Origin: Nostoc sp. NMS8 | Lineage (GTDB): Bacteria > Cyanobacteriota > Cyanobacteriia > Cyanobacteriales > Nostocaceae | DNA length: 64,000 nucleotides | Assembly (NCBI RefSeq): GCF_017115045.1 | Contig: NZ_JABXKK010000098.1 | Span: forward strand, 186,001-250,000 | Direction of reading: 5' to 3' | The notes under the pieces: generated by a model | Database searches by the model: none | What the model was told of the DNA's origin: nothing | What the model saw: the letters and a program-made list of their open reading frames with translations, nothing else | Part shown: one piece after another, positions 19,117-26,702 of the stretch | How positions within the stretch are numbered: position 1 is the first letter of the stretch | How the letters are laid out: each line of letters starts with the position of its first letter | Position numbers and translations under genes: made by a program

Positions 19117-20030
19117 ATGCTTGCTAGAGTCTGGAGTGCATCAATTGTGGGCATCGATGCCGTCAAAGTAGGCGTAGAAGTCGATGTGTCAGGGGGATTA
19201 CCGGGAATTGTTGTCTTGGGACTACCAGATTCAGCAATTCAAGAATCGAGAGAAAGAGTCAAAGCAACTTTGAAAAATACTGGCTTTGCCTTTCCGATGC
19301 GAAAAATAGTTATTAATTTAACTCCGGCAGATTTACGCAAAGAAGGCCCCTGTTTCGACTTACCCATTAGTGTCGGAATTTTAGCGGCTTCTGAGCAAGT
19401 TAGCGCCGATTTGTTGGGGGATTATCTATTTTTGGGCGAAGTCTCTCTAGATGGCAGTTTGCGTCCGGTGGCTGGTGTCTTACCCATCGCCGCCGCAGCC
19501 CAAAAAATGGGAATCGCAGGTTTAGTTCTCCCTACTGATAATGCCCAAGAAGCGGTAGTGGTTGAAGGCTTGGCTGTTTATGGGTACAAACATCTATCTG
19601 AGGTGGTGGATTTTTTAAATAATCCGGGGCGTTATAAACCTGTGCAGCTTGATAGTACAGTGGAGATAGCAAAAGCATCATACCTTGGCGCAGATTTGCA
19701 TGATGTAAAAGGACAGGCTCATGGGCGTCGTGCTTTAGAAATTGCTGCGGCTGGTGGGCATAATTTAATTTTTGTCGGGCCGCCTGGTAGTGGTAAAACT
19801 ATGCTAGCAAGACGCTTACCGGGAATTTTACCGCCCTTAACCTTTGCCGAATCTTTAGAAGTGACTCGCATTCATTCGGTAGCTGGTTTATTGAAAAATC
19901 GTGGTTCATTAGTACGCGATCGCCCTTTTCGCAGTCCCCACCACTCGGCATCCGGGCCTTCTCTAGTTGGCGGTGGTAGCTTTCCTCGTCCTGGAGAAAT
20001 TTCACTATCTCACAGAGGTGTACTTTTCCT
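19117..20030 (+). pseudogene. comM: comM (yifB) 5' fragment, interrupted
   Basis: This is about 305 codons of a gene that normally has about 505-510. Intact ComM is a hexameric helicase acting in natural transformation. The sequence is undamaged up to GTACTTTTCCTA at about 20018-20029, inside Walker B, then changes abruptly. The missing 3' part is not found elsewhere in the window on either strand. comM is a known insertion target for genomic islands in other bacteria, so an element boundary here is likely. Confidence 0.8.
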
Positions 20031-20757
20031 AAACGATATCACAATACCAAGTTTAATCACGAACAAAAAAACTGTTGTTGCAGCTGCTATGTCGGCTGCA
20101 TTATTTTTGGTGTCAATGCCAGTGCTGGCTCAATCTGGGCCAATCACCGCGAAAATCATCAGTGTTGGTGATGGCGACACGGTAACAGCCCAATTTGGTA
20201 GCAAAAAAGCAACTATTCGGCTAGCTTGTATTGATGCTGCTGAGATGAAACAGGCTCCTTGGGGTGAGCGATCGCGGGATAGGCTCAAGCAGCTACTACC
20301 AGTTGGAAAACCAGCTAAATTCTCGATCAAGGAAAAAGATAGGTATGGCAGGTTTGTTGCTGAGATATTTGTAGAGAATCGCAACATCAATCTTGTTATG
20401 GTTCAGGAAGGACAAGCAGTTGTGTATCGGCAATACTTGAAAAATTGTCCTACTAGCCAAAACAGTTTGTTGTCTGCGGAGGCAGATGCCAAAAGCAAAA
20501 AACTCGGATTCTGGAACCAGACTAAGCCTGTGATGCCTTGGGATTTTCGCAGACAGAACAGCAAACCAAAACCAAATTCATCGCCTAAGCCAGTATCGCA
20601 ATCCTCCAATTGTGACCCGTCATATCCTGATTTATGTATTCCAGTGGGTGCGCCTGACATAGACTGTGGAGAAATAGAATATCGTAATTTCCGCGTTGTC
20701 GGTAATGACCCGCATGGGTTTGACCGTGATGGTGATGGAATTGGTTGTGAAAGATAA
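19117..20757 (+). CDS. Chimeric ORF: truncated ComM/YifB ATPase joined to a secreted thermonuclease
   Basis: Residues 1-304 are the N-terminal two-thirds of a ComM/YifB-type Mg-chelatase-like AAA protein: the Lon-like domain, then Walker A GPPGSGKT at 221-228, HSVAG and FRSPHHSASGPSLVGGG. Just where Walker B should read VLFLDELPEF it reads VLFLNDITIP and the family match stops. After about 15 residues a signal peptide begins (NKKTVVAAAMSAALFLVSMP..LAQ), then an SNase domain with DGDTV, IRLACIDAAEM and DRYGR. An Excalibur-type calcium motif DRDGDGIGC ends the chain. The nuclease's expected start is ACG here instead of ATG, so it may rely on the internal ATG at 20089 or on the chimeric frame. 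The ComM part cannot hydrolyse ATP without Walker B. Confidence 0.85.
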   Translation: MLARVWSASIVGIDAVKVGVEVDVSGGLPGIVVLGLPDSAIQESRERVKATLKNTGFAFPMRKIVINLTPADLRKEGPCFDLPISVGILAASEQVSADLLGDYLFLGEVSLDGSLRPVAGVLPIAAAAQKMGIAGLVLPTDNAQEAVVVEGLAVYGYKHLSEVVDFLNNPGRYKPVQLDSTVEIAKASYLGADLHDVKGQAHGRRALEIAAAGGHNLIFVGPPGSGKTMLARRLPGILPPLTFAESLEVTRIHSVAGLLKNRGSLVRDRPFRSPHHSASGPSLVGGGSFPRPGEISLSHRGVLFLNDITIPSLITNKKTVVAAAMSAALFLVSMPVLAQSGPITAKIISVGDGDTVTAQFGSKKATIRLACIDAAEMKQAPWGERSRDRLKQLLPVGKPAKFSIKEKDRYGRFVAEIFVENRNINLVMVQEGQAVVYRQYLKNCPTSQNSLLSAEADAKSKKLGFWNQTKPVMPWDFRRQNSKPKPNSSPKPVSQSSNCDPSYPDLCIPVGAPDIDCGEIEYRNFRVVGNDPHGFDRDGDGIGCER

Positions 20758-20775
20758 CGATTCTGATAGGATAAA

Positions 20776-21600
20776 ATGAATTTTTATCTTTTTAGAATTA
20801 TGAATAATTTTGAGTTAGATTCAATGCCTGGATTCATCTCAATTATTGATTTGAATCTTAAATATTTTGCTGTAAATCAAAAACTAGCTGATTTATTTAA
20901 CTTGAACAAAGAATCTGTTCCGGGTATGCCAGCTGGGAGTAAATGCGACAGTCAAATACAAATTATAAAAAATCTTGTAGATTCGCCTTTGGGAACAGAG
21001 CTAAATTGGGAATGTTACTATAACGAAGTTTGTTTATTTGTGTGTTCTAAGAGGCAGGAGAGCTTGATTTTTAGCCAAGCCATTGATATCACTGAGCGCA
21101 AACTTATAGAGGAAAACTTAAAAGCTTCTAGCGAACGAAATAAAATTTTATTAAAGGCTATTCCTGATGCAGTGAAATTTGTTGAAGAACGACGTAGCAC
21201 TGAACAACTGGAATGGTTAGTCAAAGCTTTGGTGGAAAACCCTATAGTTGACCAGCGTAAGTCTATTGAAACATTAATTACACTGGAAGTAGAGTTAAGA
21301 GAAGCGTCTGTAAAATTAAGACAAATGGAAAAAATCATCTACACAGATCATAATTCGTTTTTAAACAGATTAAAAGCTGTAGAGATTTACCAAGAGGGTG
21401 ATAATGAAAAGTGGAAGGATATAGAAAAAATCGAAAGTTTATCTAGAGTATCTGCAATTATTAACAATATTCCTGGTGGTTTGAAAAGTTGGTTAATTAT
21501 CTTCATTGTCTTGCAAATGCTAGGTATATTGTGTATTGATTTGGGAGTTAGGGTATTTAACCTTGAAGAAGTTATACCTATCGAAAGAATTAATAAGTGA
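20776..21600 (+). CDS. PAS-like sensor protein with C-terminal membrane segment
   Basis: A 274-residue protein. Residues 10-110 look like a PAS fold: SMPGFISIIDLNLKYFAVNQ at the start and SQAIDITERKLIEENLKAS at its C-terminal end, the classic PAS/PAC exit. A coiled-coil-like stretch follows, then a single hydrophobic segment (SWLIIFIVLQMLGILCIDLG) near residues 238-257. There is no kinase, cyclase or GGDEF domain. It starts 19 bp after the chimeric nuclease and may be co-transcribed with it. The ligand and output are unknown. Confidence 0.7.
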   Translation: MNFYLFRIMNNFELDSMPGFISIIDLNLKYFAVNQKLADLFNLNKESVPGMPAGSKCDSQIQIIKNLVDSPLGTELNWECYYNEVCLFVCSKRQESLIFSQAIDITERKLIEENLKASSERNKILLKAIPDAVKFVEERRSTEQLEWLVKALVENPIVDQRKSIETLITLEVELREASVKLRQMEKIIYTDHNSFLNRLKAVEIYQEGDNEKWKDIEKIESLSRVSAIINNIPGGLKSWLIIFIVLQMLGILCIDLGVRVFNLEEVIPIERINK

Positions 21601-21654
21601 AATTAATTCTTTATGAAAAATTGTTAAAAATAAGTCAGTTTTATTGAGATAGAG

Positions 21655-22101
21655 ATGAAAAAACTTGCTATTGTTGCGTGTCTACTTGGTTTAGGGTTAT
21701 TAGGGTTAATGATATTGTTCCTGTTGTCCAGAGATGAACTACCTAACAGCAAATTGTGTGAAGCAACGCAAGTAATAAGTGGGGATTCTCTGGTTCTCGT
21801 CTGTAACAATCAAACTCGGCAGGTGAAATTGTGCGGTGTGGTCGTGGCAACTGCAAACCAAGCAGAAGCTAAAAAACTAATTTATTCCTTAATAGAAAAT
21901 AAATCTGTATCAGCTATATTTTCTGGCAATGCAGCAGAAATCTTTGTCCCTACTGCTTCCGAGGAAGAAAAAATGCTATCAGAAGAATTATTGGTTAAGG
22001 GACTTGCTAAGTTCAACGCTCAGGACAATTGCCCTAATAGTGATTCTCTAAAACTTGCTGAACAAATTGCTAAAGAAAAACGTCTTGGGGTTTGGAAATA
22101 A
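21655..22101 (+). CDS. Membrane-anchored SNase-like protein, probably inactive
   Basis: A 148-residue protein with an N-terminal hydrophobic segment (residues 4-24). A thermonuclease-like fold follows: SGDSLVLVCNNQTRQVKLCGV early and IAKEKRLGVWK at the end, as in SNase proteins. The active nuclease 1 kb upstream has IRLACIDAAEM; the same place here is VKLCGVVVAT, without the catalytic Arg, Asp and Glu. It may therefore be a nonenzymatic relative or binding partner. A GAGATAGAG stretch precedes the ATG. Assignment to the family is moderate. Confidence 0.6.
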   Translation: MKKLAIVACLLGLGLLGLMILFLLSRDELPNSKLCEATQVISGDSLVLVCNNQTRQVKLCGVVVATANQAEAKKLIYSLIENKSVSAIFSGNAAEIFVPTASEEEKMLSEELLVKGLAKFNAQDNCPNSDSLKLAEQIAKEKRLGVWK

Positions 22102-22192
22102 AAAGACTCACTCCAATGGAGAGAGCCATAAACCTAGCCATTTAGTAAAACTATTGACTAAAACAGGTTGAATCCAAATGCGTTTTGAATTC

Positions 22193-23272
22193 TTATAGGG
22201 CTTCGGGAAATTGTCTGATTTGCAATTCTGCGGGGAACTCTTCTAAGATTCCACCTTTGCGATCGCTAATCTTGTGCATGGTGAGAACTTGGTTTTCTTC
22301 ATCCCAATGAGCCACAGGTTTAGCGCCAAGTTGTTTAACAAATACCGGGACTTCAGCGAAGTTAGCTTGTTTGACCAGCGATCGTAAATGCTCAAGATAA
22401 GTTGGTCTAGCTTTTGCGCCTGACTCTCCGCCAACAATAACCCAATCAGGACGCGGCGCACATTCAGTACAGATTGCCGCCCCAGCTACGGGCGCAACGT
22501 TAATAGCATAGAGTTTACCTTGTTCACCACAACCATCACATATACCTTCACCAATAAACTCGCCTAACCATTCCGACAAATCAACCTCCTCCAGTAAAGG
22601 TTCGCAACTGAGAAAGTGTACTGCTGCGGGAGTTTTTAGCAAATAATCAATGTCTTGGGCATCCTCTTGTGTGCAAACAGAATGACCCAGCCAAATATGC
22701 TCTAGCGGTAGCTTGAGATTTTTGGTTTGTTTTAACAACCAGTCACTATGCAGTGAACTTTCAAGCATTGCCTTTACTTTTCTGCTGGGATTGTTCATAA
22801 CTGTATCCCAAGCCAGAATTAGAGCATTTTGGATTTTCTCTATACGATCAGGAGCGGTGAAGTATTCCATCATTCGTTGTGGGCGTTTGGTCAGGATTTG
22901 GTATTTGTTCCAAGCACCCAAAATCATGTAGGCGATCGCTCGGTCTACAAACTCAAACGGAACATCCTTATGAAACAAGTCTGCCATGTTGCAGACAAAT
23001 ACTAAATGAGAATCTTGCCAACTTCCCCAGTTCAGAATCCAGCCCAATCTATCAGGATGGCATTTTACCAATCCTGACCATTGCAGCTTGCCGTTAGCCG
23101 TTTTTACAACTGTATCTTTGTAAGGTTCTGAAACCTTGGGATTAGGATTGTGCGCGAGTCGCCAACTATCCTTTAAGGCATAGCAATTTATGCAACCTTT
23201 ACTTGCAAACTCACAGCCAGTTACAATTGGCCATGTGTCTTTAGTCCACTGGATAGCAGAACCTTTACTCAT
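22193..23272 (-). CDS. DUF5131 (phage Gp37/Gp68-like) protein
   Basis: A 359-residue protein that opens with the DUF5131 pattern IQWTKDTWPIVTGC followed by GCINCYA, giving a Cys cluster typical of iron-sulfur radical-SAM-like enzymes. Further family hallmarks are FVCNMADLFH, LTKRPQRM, WLGHSV and WVIVGGESG. A second Cys group (CDGCGEQ..CTEC) may bind zinc. Such genes are common in phages and plasmids; the reaction is unknown. It is the last gene of the minus-strand cassette array and has its own GCTRTCGC octamer upstream. Confidence 0.88.
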   Translation of the reverse strand: MSKGSAIQWTKDTWPIVTGCEFASKGCINCYALKDSWRLAHNPNPKVSEPYKDTVVKTANGKLQWSGLVKCHPDRLGWILNWGSWQDSHLVFVCNMADLFHKDVPFEFVDRAIAYMILGAWNKYQILTKRPQRMMEYFTAPDRIEKIQNALILAWDTVMNNPSRKVKAMLESSLHSDWLLKQTKNLKLPLEHIWLGHSVCTQEDAQDIDYLLKTPAAVHFLSCEPLLEEVDLSEWLGEFIGEGICDGCGEQGKLYAINVAPVAGAAICTECAPRPDWVIVGGESGAKARPTYLEHLRSLVKQANFAEVPVFVKQLGAKPVAHWDEENQVLTMHKISDRKGGILEEFPAELQIRQFPEAL

Positions 23273-23304
23273 TTATTGCGCTCCATAATAACTAATTTCA
23301 CCAA

Positions 23305-23312
23305 GCGATAGC
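23305..23312 (-). promoter_or_regulatory. Array octamer copy 1 (GCTATCGC)
   Basis: The motif lies 33 nt from the ATG at 23272 (DUF5131 gene), directly after the hairpin at 23325-23347. See the array finding. Confidence 0.65.
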
Positions 23313-23324
23313 ATTTAATAATTA

Positions 23325-23347
23325 GGTTGGGATTGCTGCTCCCAACC
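23325..23347 (-). terminator. Hairpin after the 102-aa gene
   Basis: GGTTGGGA and TCCCAACC form a perfect 8-bp stem around 7 nt, 10 bp beyond the stop at 23357, followed on the minus strand by an AT-rich run. Confidence 0.7.
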
Positions 23348-23356
23348 CATTAACTA

Positions 23357-23665
23357 TTACTTCTTCCAATTTCTAGGGTTTTCTGGTGAGGCTATAGCTT
23401 CATCATGTTCACAATTGATAAAGGCTAAATTAAACTGTTCTTCAGCCAGTTCCGAACCCAGAGCTTCAAACTTGAGGTAGGCTTTTTCATCCCAGAACAG
23501 TGATAGTGCGATCGCTTCAAGTAACCGCGCGTTATAATCTGTCAGTTCCCCATGAGCATCTAATAACTCAATGACCTCTAACAAGCGTTGCTTTGGTAGC
23601 TTATGACGATAAGACTTGTTTGCAGTCAACAATGCTTTTGGTATAAATCCTGTTAGTAATTTCAT
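23357..23665 (-). CDS. Hypothetical protein (102 aa)
   Basis: A small, mostly helical protein with no membrane segment. It includes LPKQRLLEVIELLDAHGELT and acidic EHDEAIASPENPRNWKK at the C terminus. Its ATG overlaps the stop of the upstream cysteine-rich gene (ATGA), so the two are translationally coupled. I do not recognise a family. Confidence 0.65.
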   Translation of the reverse strand: MKLLTGFIPKALLTANKSYRHKLPKQRLLEVIELLDAHGELTDYNARLLEAIALSLFWDEKAYLKFEALGSELAEEQFNLAFINCEHDEAIASPENPRNWKK

Positions 23666-24201
23666 AATTTAACGTCATATTTTGAACAATGATTAGCAAG
23701 ATATTCGGCTACGTGTAAATGGTTGGTTTCATCAGGAAAACATTCACAAAAGAAAGAACCTTCACTTCCGGCATAAGTTATTCCACGTCCGTAACATTCT
23801 TTGCAGTTTGGATCGGGTGCAAGATCCTCTGGTGAGATTGGTATCCCTGAGTTTTCCTCTCCACATTCAGGATGTTCACACCGCCATTCAAATTCTGAAT
23901 CATCAAAGTTTTCCTGTTCTAATAATTCAGCCGGAAGATTAGCGAAAATCCATTTACATTGAAAGCATGATTTAGTTGGTTCATGAGTATCATCTAATTC
24001 AGCCTTTAATAGCTCAGTAGGTTCAAAGCAAGAACAGTTCTGAGCAATTTTAAAAAGTTCAGATTCCTCATCAACCTCCAATTCGGATATTTTTGGATGA
24101 TTACAGTAAAATTCCAACTCTGGTTCGCCTTCTCCCATAGTTGGAGTGTTATAAGAATGCTCGTGATGTTTGCAATCTAGACAACTAAAATCTATTTCCA
24201 T
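23662..24201 (-). CDS. Cysteine-rich, probably zinc-binding protein (179 aa)
   Basis: Three Cys clusters are visible: CLDCKHHEH at the start, CFQCKW in the middle with CEHPEC after it, and CKECYGRG..CEC near the C terminus. The last resembles the DnaJ-type zinc pattern. The chain is strongly acidic between clusters. It is the first gene of a two-gene unit with the 102-aa gene and carries its own octamer 33 nt upstream. Zinc binding is inferred; no enzymatic motif is visible. Confidence 0.65.
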   Translation of the reverse strand: MEIDFSCLDCKHHEHSYNTPTMGEGEPELEFYCNHPKISELEVDEESELFKIAQNCSCFEPTELLKAELDDTHEPTKSCFQCKWIFANLPAELLEQENFDDSEFEWRCEHPECGEENSGIPISPEDLAPDPNCKECYGRGITYAGSEGSFFCECFPDETNHLHVAEYLANHCSKYDVKL

Positions 24202-24233
24202 TGCAGTAATTTATAAATAATCATCACTGATAG

Positions 24234-24241
24234 GCGACAGC
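24234..24241 (-). promoter_or_regulatory. Array octamer copy 2 (GCTGTCGC)
   Basis: It lies 33 nt from the ATG at 24201 and is preceded on the minus strand by a T-run (TTTTTTTAAT). Confidence 0.65.
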
Positions 24242-24347
24242 ATTAAAAAAAGACTGCGATCGCATCAGGATCTCTACGAAATGCGATAACGGTTAATTAA
24301 CCGATCTTTATAACCATATTTCCTAATTTAAAAATTGTTTTTCACAA

Positions 24348-24355
24348 GTAACAGC
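24348..24355 (-). promoter_or_regulatory. Degenerate array octamer (GCTGTTAC) without a gene
   Basis: The flank, AACAGCATTAAAAAA on the plus strand, matches copy 2 (GACAGCATTAAAAAA), but the last bases of the octamer have changed. No start codon or open frame follows at the expected distance. It looks like the remains of an emptied unit between the hairpin at 24368 and the gene starting at 24201. Confidence 0.35.
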
Positions 24356-24367
24356 ATTAAAAAATGA

Positions 24368-24385
24368 GCCGGGATTGCTCCCAGC
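24368..24385 (-). terminator. Hairpin after the 218-aa gene
   Basis: GCCGGGA and TCCCAGC pair (one G-T) around TTGC, followed on the minus strand by CATTTTTTAAT. It sits 22 bp beyond the stop at 24408. Confidence 0.7.
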
Positions 24386-24407
24386 CCAGCACTATAAGTA
24401 GCTAATA

Positions 24408-25064
24408 CTAACCTTTAGTACCTTTCAATTGCTTTTTACTAGGCGTAGATGGCAACTGTTCTAGTTCTTCAACTCCGCCCACAATCGCAGCTACTTCTGT
24501 CGTAGAAAGCCCATCTAAACATTGCATAGTGCGAGTCCCTTCAAGGTCAATTAATGTTGGATTACTTTGCAGAAAACCAGCAATTTGCTGCAATTGCTTA
24601 TTTTCCTCTTCACCTTCCCGCTTGCGCCAGCCAAAGTTAATAGTGTAGTAAGTTGAATTATCTTTACCAGCTTGTTTTTCAAAGCCAATAGTAAAGATTC
24701 CTGTACCTGGGTCTTCCTCACCAATCACTTCTTGAACTTTGGCGAATAAATTTGAAATGTTTTGCTTTTTGATATAAGCAACGCAAACAGTGTTAGTCGG
24801 TAAAACTTTGGGACTTACATTCGGAGCCGGGATAAAGAATATCTGCATCCATTGTCCAACGTATTCCAAACCTAAACTACCAAAATACTTGCTGACTTTT
24901 ATAATTGCAATGTCAACCGTTTCATTCGAGCTAGTTCTACGATGAATGTCCTCTTGACCCCCGACAAAAATACCGCCAAGCTTACAGTTTAAACGTGCTG
25001 AGTAGGGAATTTCAGGCAAGCAAATCGAATCACTCGGTTTCGTTCCAAATACTGAGAATGTCAT
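24408..25064 (-). CDS. Hypothetical protein (218 aa)
   Basis: A soluble protein with a beta-rich start (SARLNCKLGGIFVGG), a central VGQWMQIFFIPAPN stretch and a Lys-rich tail. No catalytic motif is recognised. A short octamer-less gap of 58 bp separates it from the small gene at 25299, so both are probably transcribed from that gene's octamer region. A nucleic-acid binding role would fit an element-encoded protein but is speculative. Confidence 0.6.
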   Translation of the reverse strand: MTFSVFGTKPSDSICLPEIPYSARLNCKLGGIFVGGQEDIHRRTSSNETVDIAIIKVSKYFGSLGLEYVGQWMQIFFIPAPNVSPKVLPTNTVCVAYIKKQNISNLFAKVQEVIGEEDPGTGIFTIGFEKQAGKDNSTYYTINFGWRKREGEEENKQLQQIAGFLQSNPTLIDLEGTRTMQCLDGLSTTEVAAIVGGVEELEQLPSTPSKKQLKGTKG

Positions 25065-25122
25065 CTAATTTCCTCAAAAACTACATCACTTCAAAATTCA
25101 CAAAATCAACAAAATCAACAAA

Positions 25123-25299
25123 TTAGTTTTTAATCACTGGTAATATTCCAGCGATCGCTTCTCTATCTGAATCCCAACCAAAGCCAGGATTATTAGCGTT
25201 AGCTATTTCACAGACTTTGATTATTTCGTTAAGCACTTCGGCAATGCTGTAATGGTTAATCAATGTTGCAATAACATCATTGAGTTGCGTTGTTTCCAT
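25123..25299 (-). CDS. Hypothetical small protein (58 aa)
   Basis: The frame encodes METTQLNDVIATLINHYSIA and an acidic helical remainder. The ATG at 25299 is chosen over a TTG at 25305 because it lies 31 nt from the array octamer, as in the neighbouring units. It is first in a probable two-gene unit with the 218-aa gene. I do not recognise a family. Confidence 0.55.
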   Translation of the reverse strand: METTQLNDVIATLINHYSIAEVLNEIIKVCEIANANNPGFGWDSDREAIAGILPVIKN

Positions 25300-25329
25300 G
25301 TTCAATAATTAAAACATCAAAACCACAAA

Positions 25330-25337
25330 GCGACAGC
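25330..25337 (-). promoter_or_regulatory. Array octamer copy 3 (GCTGTCGC)
   Basis: It lies 31 nt from the ATG at 25299, just beyond the hairpin at 25349-25370. Confidence 0.65.
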
Positions 25338-25348
25338 ATTGATGCAAT

Positions 25349-25370
25349 TGTAGAGGAATTCACCTCTACA
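25349..25370 (-). terminator. Hairpin after the coiled-coil gene
   Basis: TGTAGAGG and CCTCTACA form an 8-bp perfect stem around AATTCA, 14 bp beyond the stop at 25384. There is no long T run. Confidence 0.65.
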
Positions 25371-25383
25371 TTATGCTTACATT

Positions 25384-25830
25384 TTAATTCAAATAAACTG
25401 ACAAATTTGGAGACAAAAAAGCAGTTTGCTGACGATATTTTTCGTACTCATTTTTAAGCCGAGAAACATAACGACTGGATAACAGTTTTTGCTTTTTGCT
25501 CTCCAACTGGACGATCGCTTCTTGCAACTGCCCAATCTCAGAATCAATTTGTTGAATCTCAGCCGAATGCTTTTCATTGAGCTTGGTTATCGCTCCAGTA
25601 ATATCGGATTCCAATCGACTCAATTTCAAGTCATCCTTGGCAGTGGGAAACTGTTTCTTGAATACCAAAACAATTTTCCCGTTATTCTCTTCTCGATACA
25701 CTGTCTGATTTTTGTTATCGTTAGCAACTTGCAAAGCTTCGACAATCGCATCGGGCATTAATGCGTCAATTTCATGCTGAATTGCATTAATTTTTGAACG
25801 CAGGGTCAATAAATGTTGTAGAATTTGCAT
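25384..25830 (-). CDS. Coiled-coil protein (148 aa)
   Basis: Helix-forming heptads run from about residue 78 to 120 (IQQIDSEIGQLQEAIVQLES), ahead of a basic segment KKQKLLSSRYVSRLKNEYEK. No membrane segment or enzymatic motif is seen. It starts 29 bp after the upstream 113-aa gene and has no octamer of its own, so the two form one unit. Its role is unknown. Confidence 0.6.
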   Translation of the reverse strand: MQILQHLLTLRSKINAIQHEIDALMPDAIVEALQVANDNKNQTVYREENNGKIVLVFKKQFPTAKDDLKLSRLESDITGAITKLNEKHSAEIQQIDSEIGQLQEAIVQLESKKQKLLSSRYVSRLKNEYEKYRQQTAFLSPNLSVYLN

Positions 25831-25859
25831 GGTAGAATAGTATCGAAAAAAACAATTCT

Positions 25860-26201
25860 TTACACAGAGGCTGCTTCGGCAGTCTTTTTTGTTTCAGTAT
25901 TAATTAAAGACTCCAAAGTTTTTGCGTCAAATTGAGTTAAGCCTTTAGCACTTTGTTGAAATAGCTTGAATTTTTCAAGCGAGTATTGACTATCAACAAA
26001 TCCAGTCATTTTTAGGAATTTGTAATAATCAATTTCCCAGTAGGCAGAAGATAGAGCGGTTAGAAAATCTTGAGTTGTCATAATTAATATTGTTGAAGTA
26101 GAAGAACTGCTTTGATACTTTTGGAATTCTGCGGGATTAATGAAACTCTTGTACTTCTTGCAAGTCTGGGTAAAAGTACAGAGAGTTTCTAGATAAACCA
26201 T
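25860..26201 (-). CDS. Hypothetical protein (113 aa)
   Basis: The first 40 residues are basic and Ser-rich (TCKKYKSF..SSSSTST). The rest, from MTTQDFLTALSSAYWEIDYY, is a compact helical region that could also be the true protein starting at 26081. The ATG at 26201 is favoured because it lies 32 nt from the array octamer and follows a GGAG ribosome-binding site. I do not recognise a family. Confidence 0.5.
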   Translation of the reverse strand: MVYLETLCTFTQTCKKYKSFINPAEFQKYQSSSSTSTILIMTTQDFLTALSSAYWEIDYYKFLKMTGFVDSQYSLEKFKLFQQSAKGLTQFDAKTLESLINTETKKTAEAASV

Positions 26202-26232
26202 GCAAGTCACTCCAAAAAATCAACATCAAAAA

Positions 26233-26240
26233 GCGACAGC
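26233..26240 (-). promoter_or_regulatory. Array octamer copy 4 (GCTGTCGC)
   Basis: It lies 32 nt from the ATG at 26201 and supports that start over GTG 26210 and ATG 26081. Confidence 0.6.
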
Positions 26241-26320
26241 ATCAATAACAAGTAACTTGCTCTGATACTGTGAAATAACATTAGAGTAGCGTTACACTAT
26301 CTTCAATAAATGCAGTAAAA

Positions 26321-26662
26321 TCACGCCAGTAGTGATGAAGGGATGTTCACTATTTTTTTATTCATTGAATGTTGTTTAGATAATTCATTAAAAACCCTAC
26401 GAATATCTGCAATTCTCAGATTTTTGTAGTTAGTTGTTCCAATACCGTATTGTTGCCAAAAACCAATTGTCTGGAAATAAACGCAGAGATAATATCCATA
26501 ATCAGGTAATATCAAGACCGGACACTTTAGCCCTGTATAATATGGTTTAAATTCATTGATGGGTTTTCCTAAATCTTTTAAACTACCCTTATTAACTAAC
26601 CAAAAATCAGCGTCTACAAAATTATTTCTGACAATCCAATTAAAACAAGAAGTATTTTCCAA
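26321..26662 (-). CDS. Hypothetical protein (113 aa) with a TTG start
   Basis: The protein is aromatic-rich: DADFWLVNKGSLKDLGKP, then LILPDYGYYLCVYFQTIGFW, then a helical end with LRIADIRRVFNELSKQH. I have seen similar sequences in Nostoc accessory DNA but cannot name a function. The TTG at 26662 is chosen because it lies 32 nt from the octamer; another TTG is at 26674. No ATG is near. Confidence 0.6.
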   Translation of the reverse strand: MENTSCFNWIVRNNFVDADFWLVNKGSLKDLGKPINEFKPYYTGLKCPVLILPDYGYYLCVYFQTIGFWQQYGIGTTNYKNLRIADIRRVFNELSKQHSMNKKIVNIPSSLLA

Positions 26663-26693
26663 CTTGCTTCCCAAAACACAACGGAATCGGGAA

Positions 26694-26701
26694 GCGATAG
26701 C
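26694..26701 (-). promoter_or_regulatory. Array octamer copy 5 (GCTATCGC)
   Basis: It lies 32 nt from the TTG at 26662. It nearly abuts the stop codon of the upstream DUF1273 gene (26703), with no room for a separate upstream promoter after that gene. Confidence 0.6.
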
Positions 26702-26702
26702 A

